Source: Streptomyces cyaneochromogenes (GTDB lineage Bacteria > Actinomycetota > Actinomycetes > Streptomycetales > Streptomycetaceae). From it: a stretch of 64,000 bases of DNA. The notes beneath the pieces were generated by a model. The model was given only the letters and a program-made list of their open reading frames with translations. It was not told the origin of the DNA and did no database searches. Positions 24,752-35,170 of this stretch are shown here, one piece after another. The translations under genes and the position numbers were made by a program. The stretch spans positions 5,704,001 to 5,768,000 of the forward strand of contig NZ_CP034539.1 in the NCBI RefSeq assembly GCF_003963535.1. The letters are read 5' to 3'. Position 1 is the stretch's first letter. Each line of letters opens with the position of its first letter.

Positions 24752-26380
24752 GTGCCAGAGCTGAGGCCTTGGCGAGCCGCGAGACCGCATGTGACGCGGT
24801 TCGCGGGCGCCGTTCGACCGAGTCTGGCTCGGGCCGCCGAGGCCGTACGACCACGTCTCGAACGCACCGCGACGGCCGCGAAACCCCGGGTCGCACGGCT
24901 TGTCCGAGCCGTCTCACCGCAGGCCGCGCGGACACGCAAGCCGAAGACCTGGCAGTACACCGCGGGCGCCACCACCGCCGGACTGGCGCTGGCCGCCGGA
25001 GTGGTGACCGCCGCCGGCCCCTGGGACTCCACCGGTCAGCGTACGGCCGAGCGGGACCGGGCGGCCGCCCAGGAGCGCACGGGTGGCGCAGATCACGGCC
25101 GTAATGCCGATACGTCGGACACCTCCGGCACCGCAGGCCACGCGCCCCTTCCCGCCCCCAGCGCGGCCTCCGTCCTCACCGGCCTGGGCGGCGGCACCAG
25201 CAGCGTGAAGGCGGCCCCGAACGGCAAGGCTCTCGCCGGCGTCCTGGGCCCGCTCCTGGACGCCCCGGAGCTCGGCACCCGCAGCGCGGCGGTCGTCGAC
25301 GTGGCCACCGGCAAGCGCCTCTACGGCGAAGGCGCCTCCGAGCCCCTCGTCCCGGCCTCCACCACGAAGATCGTCACCGCCGCGGCCGCCCTCACCGCGC
25401 TCGGCCCCGACCACCGCCTCACCACGCGCACCGCCCTGGAACCCGACACCAAGGAACTCGTCCTGGTCGGCGGCGGCGACCCCACGCTGACCGCCCGCAA
25501 GGAGGCCGACGGCTGGGCGAGCCTGCGCGAACTGGCCGCCGACACGGCCGAGGCGCTGAGGAAGCACGACCTGCGCGAGGTCACCCTCTCCTACGACACG
25601 ACCCTCTACGCGGGCTCCGACCTGCACCCCATCGGGGTGAACGGCAACCTCGCCCGGGTCACCGCCCTGATGGCCGACGAGGCCCGCACCGACGACTCCA
25701 TGAGCGGCCCGGTGCGCCGGGTGCCCGACCCCGCGAAGGACGCTGCGGCCAAGTTCGCGTCCTTCCTCGCGGACCACGGCATCAAGACCACGTCCCCCGG
25801 CCCGTCCAAGGCGACCAACCGCGCCGAGTCCCTCGCCGAGGTCTCCTCGCCCCCGCTCTCCGCCCTGGTCGAGCGCATGCTCACCAACAGCGACAACGAC
25901 ATCGCCGAGGCCCTGGCCCGCCAGACGGCCGTGGCCAGCGGCGAGCGCGCCGACTTCGACGGCGCCGACCAGGCGATCCGGGCCCGGCTGAAGAGGCTCG
26001 GACTCCCCGTGGACGGCGCGGTCTTCAAGGACGGCAGCGGCCTCAACCGCGAGGACCGCCTGACCGCCGGCCTCCTCGCGGCCCTCCTGGCCAAGGCGTC
26101 CGACCCGGCCCACCCCGAACTCCGCCCCACCCTCACGGGCCTGCCCGTGGCAGGCTTCACCGGCACCTTGACCAGCCGCTACACGGACGGCGCGGCAGGC
26201 ATCGTCCGAGCCAAGACAGGCACCCTGACCGGCGTGAACACCCTGGCCGGCACGGTGGTCGACCAGGACGGCCGCCTGCTGTCCTTCGCCTTCCTGGCCA
26301 CGAACACGACGGACCCCGGGGCGGCGCAGTCGGCCCTGGACAGAACGGCTACGGCGCTGGCGTCATGCGGCTGCCGCTGA
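24752..26380 (+). CDS. dacB: D-alanyl-D-alanine carboxypeptidase/endopeptidase (PBP4 type)
   Basis: A 542-residue class C penicillin-binding protein acting on peptidoglycan outside the membrane. A long basic N-terminus (about 70 residues) precedes the single membrane segment (WQYTAGATTAGLALAAGVV). The catalytic motifs are SxxK in VPASTTKIVTA, SxN in TNSDNDIAEAL, and KTG in VRAKTGTLTGV. The GTG at 24752 has AAAGGGG at 9 nt; a GTG at 24746 is too close to that site. The extended cytoplasmic Arg-rich segment is longer than in most PBP4 proteins. A hairpin follows at 26396. Confidence 0.93.
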   Translation: MPELRPWRAARPHVTRFAGAVRPSLARAAEAVRPRLERTATAAKPRVARLVRAVSPQAARTRKPKTWQYTAGATTAGLALAAGVVTAAGPWDSTGQRTAERDRAAAQERTGGADHGRNADTSDTSGTAGHAPLPAPSAASVLTGLGGGTSSVKAAPNGKALAGVLGPLLDAPELGTRSAAVVDVATGKRLYGEGASEPLVPASTTKIVTAAAALTALGPDHRLTTRTALEPDTKELVLVGGGDPTLTARKEADGWASLRELAADTAEALRKHDLREVTLSYDTTLYAGSDLHPIGVNGNLARVTALMADEARTDDSMSGPVRRVPDPAKDAAAKFASFLADHGIKTTSPGPSKATNRAESLAEVSSPPLSALVERMLTNSDNDIAEALARQTAVASGERADFDGADQAIRARLKRLGLPVDGAVFKDGSGLNREDRLTAGLLAALLAKASDPAHPELRPTLTGLPVAGFTGTLTSRYTDGAAGIVRAKTGTLTGVNTLAGTVVDQDGRLLSFAFLATNTTDPGAAQSALDRTATALASCGCR

Positions 26381-26395
26381 GGGCGCGGCGGGCGG

Positions 26396-26421
26396 GCGCG
26401 GCCCGCGGCGCCGGGCCGCGC
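26396..26421. terminator. hairpin after dacB
   Basis: 10-bp perfect GC arms (26396-26405, 26412-26421) with a 6-nt loop lie 16 nt after the dacB stop. Confidence 0.6.
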
Positions 26422-26492
26422 ACAAGTCACCGCCGCTCGAGCCGACCCCTCACGGCCTGCCCCAAGTGGGAACGCTCACGTACGGTTGACGC

Positions 26493-27617
26493 ATGACGAG
26501 CATCGGTGGTGCCGAGATGGTCGACTGGAATCTCGCGGTGGCGACCGCGACCCGGCTCGTACGGCCGGGCCCCGAGGTGAGCCGCGACGAGGCCAGGGCC
26601 GTCGTCGCCGAGCTGCGCCGACATGCCAAGGCCTCGGAGGGACACGTCCGGGGCTTCACTCGTATGGGCACGGACGACATCCACGACACCCCCGTCCTCG
26701 TCGTCGACCGCCCCGGCTGGGTACGGGCGAACGTCGCCGGGTTCCGCGAGATCCTCAAGCCCCTGCTCGGCAAGATGCAGGAGCGCCGCGGCGGCAGCCC
26801 CGGCGGCGCGATGCTCGGCGCCGTCGGCGGCAAGGTCACCGGCGTGGAACTCGGGATGCTGCTGTCCTTCCTGGCCTCCCGCGTCCTCGGCCAGTACGAG
26901 ACCTTCGCCCCCGCCACCCGCGAGCTCCCGGCGGGCGAGAACGGCGGCGGAAGGCTGCTGCTCGTCGCCCCGAACATCGTGCACGTGGAGCGCGAACTCG
27001 ACGTGCACCCCCACGACTTCCGTCTCTGGGTGTGCCTGCACGAGGAGACCCACCGCACGCAGTTCAGCGCGGTGCCCTGGCTGCGGGACCACCTGGAGGG
27101 CGAAATCCAGTCTTTCTTGGGGGAGACCGACGTCGACCCCATGACCGTCCTCGAACGCATCCGCGAGGCCGCCCAGTCGCTGGCCGGCAGCCGGCCCGAG
27201 GCCGAGGAGGACGACGGCGGACGCTCCTTCGTGGAACTCGTCCAGACCCCCGCCCAGCGGGAGATCCTCGGCCGCCTCACCGCGGTGATGTCCCTCCTGG
27301 AGGGCCACGCCGACTTCGTGATGGACGGCGTCGGCCCCCAGGTCGTGCCGAGCGTCGCCGAGATCCGTGAGAAGTTCCAGCAGCGGCGCGCCAAGGGCGC
27401 CTCACGGCTGGACATCGCCCTGCGCAAACTGCTGGGCCTGGACGCCAAACTCCGCCAGTACCGCGACGGCGAACGCTTCGTACGAGCCGTCGTGGACCAG
27501 GTCGGCATGGACGGCTTCAACCGCGTCTGGACGTCCCCGAACACCCTCCCCACCAAGGCGGAGATCGCCAAACCGGCGGATTGGATCGCTCGGGTGCACC
27601 GCAAGGCGGAGTCGTGA
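26493..27617 (+). CDS. zinc-dependent metalloprotease, DUF2342 family
   Basis: A 374-residue actinobacterial coenzyme F420-associated/DUF2342-type metalloprotease-like protein. The zinc motif HExxH is in CLHEETHRTQFSAVPWL, and a further acidic/His ligand pair appears in LLEGHADFVMDGVG. GMLLSFLASRVLGQYE is a conserved helix. No signal peptide is seen. The gene sits between dacB and tilS, as in mycobacteria. The ATG is 7 nt past TACGGT (26481-26486), so it is probably leaderless. The substrate is unknown. Confidence 0.9.
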   Translation: MTSIGGAEMVDWNLAVATATRLVRPGPEVSRDEARAVVAELRRHAKASEGHVRGFTRMGTDDIHDTPVLVVDRPGWVRANVAGFREILKPLLGKMQERRGGSPGGAMLGAVGGKVTGVELGMLLSFLASRVLGQYETFAPATRELPAGENGGGRLLLVAPNIVHVERELDVHPHDFRLWVCLHEETHRTQFSAVPWLRDHLEGEIQSFLGETDVDPMTVLERIREAAQSLAGSRPEAEEDDGGRSFVELVQTPAQREILGRLTAVMSLLEGHADFVMDGVGPQVVPSVAEIREKFQQRRAKGASRLDIALRKLLGLDAKLRQYRDGERFVRAVVDQVGMDGFNRVWTSPNTLPTKAEIAKPADWIARVHRKAES

Positions 27618-27828
27618 ATCACGCGCCGAGTCGCGTATCTCATACGACAGTCGTGCACCGAATCCGGCCGACGGCAGTCGAACGCCCCTCCAATCACCCG
27701 TCCGAGGGACCGTGAGCCATGGGTAGGCGTGCAATGCTCGGGGAACGGCCCGGTTCTGTCACCATCTACACACTCTGAGTGACCGAGCTCGGGCTCACCC
27801 CCCGACAACTTCATGAAGGGAACCGGAC

Positions 27829-29052
27829 ATGGGTCCCCATCCTGCGGTCGCGGCGATACGCCTGGCGGTCCGCCGCGTCCTCCACGACATCCTCAACGAA
27901 CACAGCCGCACATCCGACGCTCCAGCGCCCGGCAGCCCGCGCGCGACCTCCTACGGGACGTCGCCCGTGCCACCGCCGACGGCGCTGTCCGTGACGTCCG
28001 CCACCACGTTCGCCACGGTCGTGTACGACCCCACGAGCTCCGCGGCCACCGCCCCCGCCGCCGCGCGCGAGCCGTCGTACGAACCCTCCGGCGCACCCGC
28101 GCAGCAGCCCCCGCACACCCCCTCGTACGAGCGATCCCCCTCCCCGCTCGTGCTCGTGGCGTGCTCCGGCGGCGCCGACTCCATGGCCCTCGCCTCCGCG
28201 CTCGCGTTCGAGGCACCCAAACTCGGCATCCGCGCCGGCGGCATCACCGTCGACCACGGCCTGCAGCCCGGCTCCGACCTGCGCGCCGAGGAAGTCGTCC
28301 TGCGCATGCGCGAACTCGGCCTCGACCCGGTCGAGTCCATCGCCGTGACCGTCGGCCGCGAAGGCGGACCCGAGGCCGCCGCCCGCGACGCCCGCTACGC
28401 CGCCCTCGACGCCGCCTCCGCACGCCACGACGCCCTCGCCGTCCTCCTCGGCCACACCCGCGACGACCAGGCCGAAACAGTCCTGCTCGGCCTCGCCCGC
28501 GGCTCCGGCATCCGCTCCCTGTCCGGAATGGCCGCGGTCTCGGGGGCCGACGGCCGTTACCGGCGCCCCTTCCTCCACATCGACCGCCAGACCGCCCGCA
28601 AGGCCTGCATGGTCCAGGCCCTCCCCGTCTGGGACGACCCCCACAACTCCGATCCCGCGTACACCAGGTCGCGGTTGCGGCAGGAAGGCCTGCCCGCTCT
28701 GGAGAAGGCGCTCGGCAAAGGCGTCGTCGAGGCCCTCGCCCGCACGGCCCAGCTCTCCCGCGACGACGCCGACGCCCTCGACGCCTGGGCCCGCCAGGCC
28801 GAGGCCGCCGTACGCGACTCGGCCGGCCTTCTGGAGTGCGCGAAGCTGTACGCGCTGCCGCCCGCCGTACGCCGCCGGATCCTGCGCCGCGCCGCCATCG
28901 AGGCCGGGGCGCCCGCCGGCGCTCTGTTCGCCCGCCACATCGAGGAAGTCGACCGCCTGATCACCGGCTGGCGCGGCCAGGGGGCCATCAATCTCCCCGG
29001 CAAAGTCGTGGCTCAGCGCCAGGGTGGCAGACTGGTGATTCGGCAAGGCTGA
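27829..29052 (+). CDS. tilS: tRNA(Ile)-lysidine synthase with N-terminal insert
   Basis: A 407-residue TilS, which converts C34 of tRNA-Ile(CAU) to lysidine using ATP. The PP-loop SGGADS is at residues 113-118, followed by TVDHGLQPGS, LLGHTRDDQAETVLLGLARG and RPFLHIDRQ. In most TilS proteins the PP-loop lies within the first 20-60 residues. Here about 80 residues rich in Ala, Pro, Ser, Thr and Tyr separate it from the first helix (AVAAIRLAVRRVLHDI). The ATG has GAAGGGAACCGG upstream. hpt follows 75 nt downstream, giving the conserved tilS-hpt-ftsH order. Confidence 0.94.
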   Translation: MGPHPAVAAIRLAVRRVLHDILNEHSRTSDAPAPGSPRATSYGTSPVPPPTALSVTSATTFATVVYDPTSSAATAPAAAREPSYEPSGAPAQQPPHTPSYERSPSPLVLVACSGGADSMALASALAFEAPKLGIRAGGITVDHGLQPGSDLRAEEVVLRMRELGLDPVESIAVTVGREGGPEAAARDARYAALDAASARHDALAVLLGHTRDDQAETVLLGLARGSGIRSLSGMAAVSGADGRYRRPFLHIDRQTARKACMVQALPVWDDPHNSDPAYTRSRLRQEGLPALEKALGKGVVEALARTAQLSRDDADALDAWARQAEAAVRDSAGLLECAKLYALPPAVRRRILRRAAIEAGAPAGALFARHIEEVDRLITGWRGQGAINLPGKVVAQRQGGRLVIRQG

Positions 29053-29127
29053 AACCGGACCCTCCCACCGGCCCCTCACAGGGGGCGCGAGAGCGGCCCG
29101 GACCGGCCGGTGGGACGACCGAAAGTG

Positions 29128-29688
29128 ATGCGGGTGGACGCGAAAGACATGGGCACCGACCTCAAAGAGGTGCTCATCACCAAGGAAGAGATCGACGCGA
29201 AGCTGGCCGAGCTGGCCGCGAAGATCGATGCGGAGTACGAGGGCAAGGACCTGCTCATCGTCGGCGTCCTCAAGGGCGCGGTGATGGTCATGGCCGACCT
29301 CGCCCGGGCGCTGTCCTCCCCCGTCACCATGGACTGGATGGCCGTCTCGTCGTACGGCGCCGGCACCCAGTCCTCCGGTGTCGTGCGGATCCTCAAGGAC
29401 CTCGACACCGACATCAAGGGCAAGCACGTCCTCATCGTCGAGGACATCATCGACTCCGGCCTGACCCTGTCCTGGCTGCTGTCCAACCTCGGCTCCCGCG
29501 AGCCGGAGTCGCTCAAGGTCTGCACCTTGCTGCGCAAGCCGGACGCCGCCAAGGTCGCCATCGACGTCGAGTGGGTCGGCTTCGACATCCCCAACGAGTT
29601 CGTCGTCGGCTACGGCCTCGACTACGCCGAGAAGTACCGCAACCTCCCGTTCGTCGGTACGCTCGCGCCTCACGTCTACGGCGGCTGA
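29128..29688 (+). CDS. hpt: hypoxanthine phosphoribosyltransferase
   Basis: A 186-residue purine salvage enzyme converting hypoxanthine or guanine plus PRPP to IMP or GMP. The PRPP motif is VLIVEDIIDSGLTLSWLL, and the flexible loop VSSYGAGTQSSG and the substrate region WVGFDIPNEFVVGYGLDY are typical. The ATG at 29128 (MRVDAKDMGTDL) is the conserved family start; the upstream GTG at 29110 is unlikely. It is part of the tilS-hpt-ftsH set. Confidence 0.95.
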   Translation: MRVDAKDMGTDLKEVLITKEEIDAKLAELAAKIDAEYEGKDLLIVGVLKGAVMVMADLARALSSPVTMDWMAVSSYGAGTQSSGVVRILKDLDTDIKGKHVLIVEDIIDSGLTLSWLLSNLGSREPESLKVCTLLRKPDAAKVAIDVEWVGFDIPNEFVVGYGLDYAEKYRNLPFVGTLAPHVYGG

Positions 29689-29894
29689 CCCCGCGGTCCG
29701 CGAACCCGGACCCGAAGGGCCCAACCCCCGTACGAAGATCGGGAACCCCGGCGGGCCCCGCGGCGTTGGAGCATGCAGACGGGCTTGTCGGCCCGCCCGT
29801 GCGGCTACGGGCGTCGAAGCTGGGGTACCGTCAGAAGAACTGTCTTATCAAACTCACTATGGCAGGAGGGACGGGGCGACACCGCTCCGTATGG

Positions 29895-31934
<2,040 letters not shown>

Positions 31935-31972
31935 CACCCCGGCCCCCGGTGACCCCACCGGGCCCGGAATGG

Positions 31973-32017
31973 ATGCCGCGCCCCCCTGGTTCTAGCCTGG
32001 GGGGCGCGGCATTTTTT
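31973..32017 (+). terminator. intrinsic terminator after ftsH
   Basis: A 14-bp perfect stem (31973-31986 with 31999-32012) and a short loop are followed by a T run (32012-32017). It is the most canonical rho-independent terminator in the window. Confidence 0.92.
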
Positions 32018-32078
32018 GTATGCCCGCAGTTCAGACGCGTGACCCACACGCGCCACCCGCACAGGAACGAGGCACCAC

Positions 32079-32684
32079 ATGACCGACCCCGTGACGCTGG
32101 ACGGCGAGGGCAGCATCGGTGAGTTCGACGAGAAGCGCGCCGAGAACGCCGTACGCGAACTGCTGATCGCGGTCGGCGAGGACCCGGACCGCGAGGGGCT
32201 CAAGGAGACGCCGGGGCGGGTGGCACGGGCGTACAAGGAGATCTTCGCGGGGCTGTGGCAGAAGCCCGAGGACGTGCTGACCACGACGTTCGACATCGGG
32301 CATGACGAGATGGTGCTCGTGAAGGACATCGAGGTGTACTCGACCTGTGAGCATCATCTGGTGCCGTTCCGTGGTGTCGCTCACGTCGGATACATTCCGA
32401 GCACCTCCGGCAAGATCACGGGGCTGTCCAAGCTGGCCCGGCTGGTGGACGTCTTCGCCCGTCGGCCGCAGGTGCAGGAACGTCTCACTACGCAGATCGC
32501 CGACTCCCTGATGGAGATTCTGGAACCGCGGGGCGTGATCGTCGTCATCGAGTGCGAGCACATGTGCATGTCGATGCGGGGCATTCGCAAGCCGGGCGCG
32601 ATGACCATAACGTCGGCGGTGCGCGGTCAGCTGCGGGACGCGGCGACGCGCAATGAGGCGATGAGCCTCATCATGGCTCACTGA
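32079..32684 (+). CDS. folE: GTP cyclohydrolase I
   Basis: A 201-residue enzyme converting GTP to dihydroneopterin triphosphate, the first step of folate synthesis. Zinc ligands Cys90, His93 (STCEHHLVPF) and Cys163 (CEHMCMSMRG) are present, as is the GLSKLARLVDVFARRPQVQE segment. Its ATG has an upstream GGAACGAGG. It lies apart from folK-folB and folP, which are on the opposite strand 0.6-4 kb away, so the pathway is split over two directions. Confidence 0.97.
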   Translation: MTDPVTLDGEGSIGEFDEKRAENAVRELLIAVGEDPDREGLKETPGRVARAYKEIFAGLWQKPEDVLTTTFDIGHDEMVLVKDIEVYSTCEHHLVPFRGVAHVGYIPSTSGKITGLSKLARLVDVFARRPQVQERLTTQIADSLMEILEPRGVIVVIECEHMCMSMRGIRKPGAMTITSAVRGQLRDAATRNEAMSLIMAH

Positions 32685-32765
32685 TACGCGGTATGGCCCG
32701 CTGGTACCCGGTGTGCTGACTCCGAGGAGCCCAGCCGCGGTGTGATGCGCGGTGCGCTGATCGCG

Positions 32766-33254
32766 CTACACCGTCGGCGCCGCCCCTGCCCCATTGTGCT
32801 CGTCGTCCTCCGGAAGCTTGCACACGCGCTCCAGGAAGATGGCCGCCGCTATCACGGCGATGCCGGCCAGGACCGAGAAGCCGGCGTAGATGGCCTGGTC
32901 GCGGCGGGCGGGGATGTCGAGGGACTCCAGGAGGAAGACGCCGGTGCCGCCGTACATGCCGGCGACGAGGGCGGCGACCAGGGCGCTGGCGTGGCCGAAG
33001 ACGACCGCGCGGGCGGCCATCAGGGGGTCGACGCCCTTGGCCTCGGGGCGGCGTTCGCGCTGGGCCTTGAGGCGGGCGCGGATCGAGATCGCCGTGGCCA
33101 GGAGGACCACGGCGATCAGGGCGAGGACGATGGGTGCGGCCAAGGGGACGCTGGGCAGGGTCCCGACGGAGTTCCACAGGCGGGCGCCCGCCCAGGACAG
33201 GACTCCGGCGACGATGAACACACCGGCCAGCATCCTGATGCGCAGCTCTCTCAC
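32766..33254 (-). CDS. DUF3180 integral membrane protein
   Basis: A 162-residue protein with four hydrophobic segments (near residues 8-25, 38-58, 84-104 and 122-142) and the DUF3180 features MRELRIRMLAGVFIVAG and LDPLMAARAVVFGHASALV-like pattern. The function is unknown. DUF3180 genes are stably linked to folK in actinobacteria, and here the gene lies 56 nt downstream of folK. The GTG start has GAAGGGA at 4 nt. A membrane role connected with folate metabolism is only a genome-context inference. Confidence 0.88.
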   Translation of the reverse strand: MRELRIRMLAGVFIVAGVLSWAGARLWNSVGTLPSVPLAAPIVLALIAVVLLATAISIRARLKAQRERRPEAKGVDPLMAARAVVFGHASALVAALVAGMYGGTGVFLLESLDIPARRDQAIYAGFSVLAGIAVIAAAIFLERVCKLPEDDEHNGAGAAPTV

Positions 33255-33310
33255 GGCGTCCCTTCAGCTCCCCCGACTACCCACGGAATGTGTCGTCTTG
33301 ACCTTAACGA

Positions 33311-33922
33311 CTATTCGGGCAGCTGGAGTTCCAGGTCCTGGCGCGGTACGACGCCTTCGCGGGTGACGCCGGCCAGAAGGTCGGCCACCGGGCCGCGGCC
33401 CGGCAGCTGCGCCTGCGGCTCGACGTCGTGCCAGGGGGCGAGGACGAATGCGCGCTCGTGGGCGCGCGGGTGGGGGAGGGTGAGGTTCGGGTCGTCGGAG
33501 ACGACGTCGGCGTACGCGACGATGTCGACGTCGAGGGTGCGCGCGCCCCAGCGCTCGTCCCGTACGCGGTGGAAGGCCTCCTCGACCGCGTGGGCCCGCT
33601 CCAGCAGGGAGGACGGGGGGAGTGTGGTCTTGAGGACGACGACCGCGTTGAAGTAGGACGGCTGGCTTCCCGGCTCCACGCCCCACGGCTCCGTCTCGTA
33701 GACGGGGGACACGGCCTTGATGCGGACGCCGGGGGTGTCCTCCAGCGCGTCGATGGCGCCCTGGAGGGTCTCCAGGCGGTTCCCCAGGTTGGCGCCGAGG
33801 GAGATCACGGCCCGTTTGGGGTTGCTGAGGGTGGTGTCGGCGGCGTCGACCTGCTCGACGACGGAGGCGGGTACCGGCTGTACGGTCGGGTCGCTGTGAC
33901 CCTCGGTGAAGGACGCGGTCAT
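33311..33922 (-). CDS. folK: 2-amino-4-hydroxy-6-hydroxymethyldihydropteridine pyrophosphokinase
   Basis: A 203-residue HPPK that pyrophosphorylates the pterin for FolP. It has AVISLGANLGNRLETLQGAI, SPVYETEPWG, RWGARTLDVDIVAY and LPHPRAHERAFVLAP. A 35-residue N-terminal extension without known domain precedes the core. The ATG overlaps the folB stop (ATGA), so folB and folK are translationally coupled. Confidence 0.95.
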   Translation of the reverse strand: MTASFTEGHSDPTVQPVPASVVEQVDAADTTLSNPKRAVISLGANLGNRLETLQGAIDALEDTPGVRIKAVSPVYETEPWGVEPGSQPSYFNAVVVLKTTLPPSSLLERAHAVEEAFHRVRDERWGARTLDVDIVAYADVVSDDPNLTLPHPRAHERAFVLAPWHDVEPQAQLPGRGPVADLLAGVTREGVVPRQDLELQLPE

Positions 33923-34278
33923 ACTCGGCTCCGGGTGATGGTGACGGTCACGTCGTCGAAGGGGACCGTGATCGGCGCGTCCGGCTTGTGGACGGTGACC
34001 TCGGCCTCCTGGACCTGTTCGTGCTTGAGGCAGGCCTGGGCGATGCGCTCCGCGAGCGTCTCGATGAGGTTGACGGGCTCGCCCTCGACGACGGCCACGA
34101 CCTCCTCCGCCACGATGCCGTAGTGCACGGTCTTCGCCAGGTCGTCGTCGGCGGCGGCGGGCCGGGTGTCCAGGCCCAGGACGAGGTCCACGACGAAGGT
34201 CTGGCCCTCCCTGCGTTCCTCGGGGAACACACCGTGGTACCCGCGGGCCTTCAGGCCGCGCAGCGCGACACGATCCAC
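33919..34278 (-). CDS. folB: dihydroneopterin aldolase
   Basis: A 119-residue FolB that cleaves dihydroneopterin to the hydroxymethyl pterin and glycolaldehyde. It has MDRVALRGLKARGYHGVFPEE (first 20 match the family start), TVHYGIVAEEVVAVVEGEPVN, ETLAERIAQACL and VHKPDAPI. The GTG at 34278 is chosen because AGGAG lies 8 nt upstream and the family begins there; the open frame reaches further. It is coupled to folK by ATGA. Confidence 0.95.
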   Translation of the reverse strand: MDRVALRGLKARGYHGVFPEERREGQTFVVDLVLGLDTRPAAADDDLAKTVHYGIVAEEVVAVVEGEPVNLIETLAERIAQACLKHEQVQEAEVTVHKPDAPITVPFDDVTVTITRSRV

Positions 34279-34666
34279 GCGAATCACTCCTGCAATCGTC
34301 GGTGACGGCCGGTCGCTGCCGCGTGCGGGCGGCACACCGGCCTCGAACGAATCTACCTGCGGGCACTGACAGGGCCGGGCCACGGGGGCGTGGGCCCGGT
34401 CCGGGGCCAGGAGGATTCATCGCGTGTTTCCCCTGGGGAATCCGGTGGCTCACGGGTTGGTAGCCGCGCCTACCCGTAGACGCGTGATTCCAACCACTTC
34501 TTGGTCCCGGCGGGGCCCCGCGGACCCCCTTGCGGGTGGCTCCCGGGGCGTCGTATCCGTGTGCGTCCCTGTATGTCCGTACGTTCCCTGGGTTTGGCCC
34601 TGTGGACGTTCCCGTCGATGTTCCTGTGGACGTCCCTGCGGATGTCTCTGAGGGGCGCGTACCCAC
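34279..34666. other. intergenic region with four 12-bp repeats
   Basis: About 390 bases between folB and the NTF2-like gene with no convincing coding frame. Four imperfect 12-bp units (consensus GTGGACGTTCCT) run from 34602 to 34649. The folB promoter must lie here, but I could not assign it. Confidence 0.45.
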
Positions 34667-35170
34667 TCAAGGGGTGTTGGCGTCGCCTTCTTCCTCGTCG
34701 TTTTCGGCCAGAACCGGGGAGGCGTGGTGCGACCACATCTTCCATCCGTCGGGCGTGCGCCGGAACACGTTCGTGGCGACCACGAGCTGGCCCACGAGCG
34801 GGCCGAGTTCCTCCCCGCCGTCGGGGGAGGGACCGCCGCTGAGGATGTTCTCGGTGCAGGTCACCAGGGCGGTGTCGCCGGTGACGGAGACGTGCACGTC
34901 GGTGAGGAAGAACTGGATGTAGTCGGTGTTCGCCATGATCAGGGCGTACGACCTGAGGACCTCGCCGCGTCCGGTGAGCACCGGCCAGCCGGGGTGCACG
35001 CAGGAGATCACGCCGCTGTCGGCCGGGTCGTGGTACTCCTCGTCGACGCCGAGGTCGGCCGGGGTGAGCCAGAGCGAGGAGAGCTCTTCGAAGTCGCCGC
35101 GCTCCATGGCCTCGTAGAAGGCGGTGTTGGCGGCTTCCACCTGTTCGACGTCGGTGTGGGGGGCGCTCAC
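34667..35170 (-). CDS. NTF2/SnoaL-like protein coupled to folP
   Basis: A 167-residue cone-shaped SnoaL_3/NTF2-type protein (VEAANTAFYEAMERGDFEEL, SLWL, CVHPGWPVLTGRGEVLRSYA, TNVFRRTPDGWKMWSHHAS). Conserved HPGW and WxxxxHH features suggest a ligand pocket, but no catalytic residues are proven. Its ATG overlaps the folP stop (ATGA), so it is made together with dihydropteroate synthase. A role as small-molecule-binding partner or scavenger in folate synthesis is inference. The acidic tail NDEEEGD is unusual but short. Confidence 0.88.
   Translation of the reverse strand: MSAPHTDVEQVEAANTAFYEAMERGDFEELSSLWLTPADLGVDEEYHDPADSGVISCVHPGWPVLTGRGEVLRSYALIMANTDYIQFFLTDVHVSVTGDTALVTCTENILSGGPSPDGGEELGPLVGQLVVATNVFRRTPDGWKMWSHHASPVLAENDEEEGDANTP

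Noticed and set aside
27813..29894. Continuous + frame running into ftsH from upstream
   Set aside because: It overlaps tilS and hpt in another frame and is Arg/Pro-rich; the conserved FtsH start is at 29895.
34279..34666. Short open frames on both strands containing GTST repeats
   Set aside because: No start signal and codon bias unlike neighbours; treated as non-coding with 12-bp repeats.
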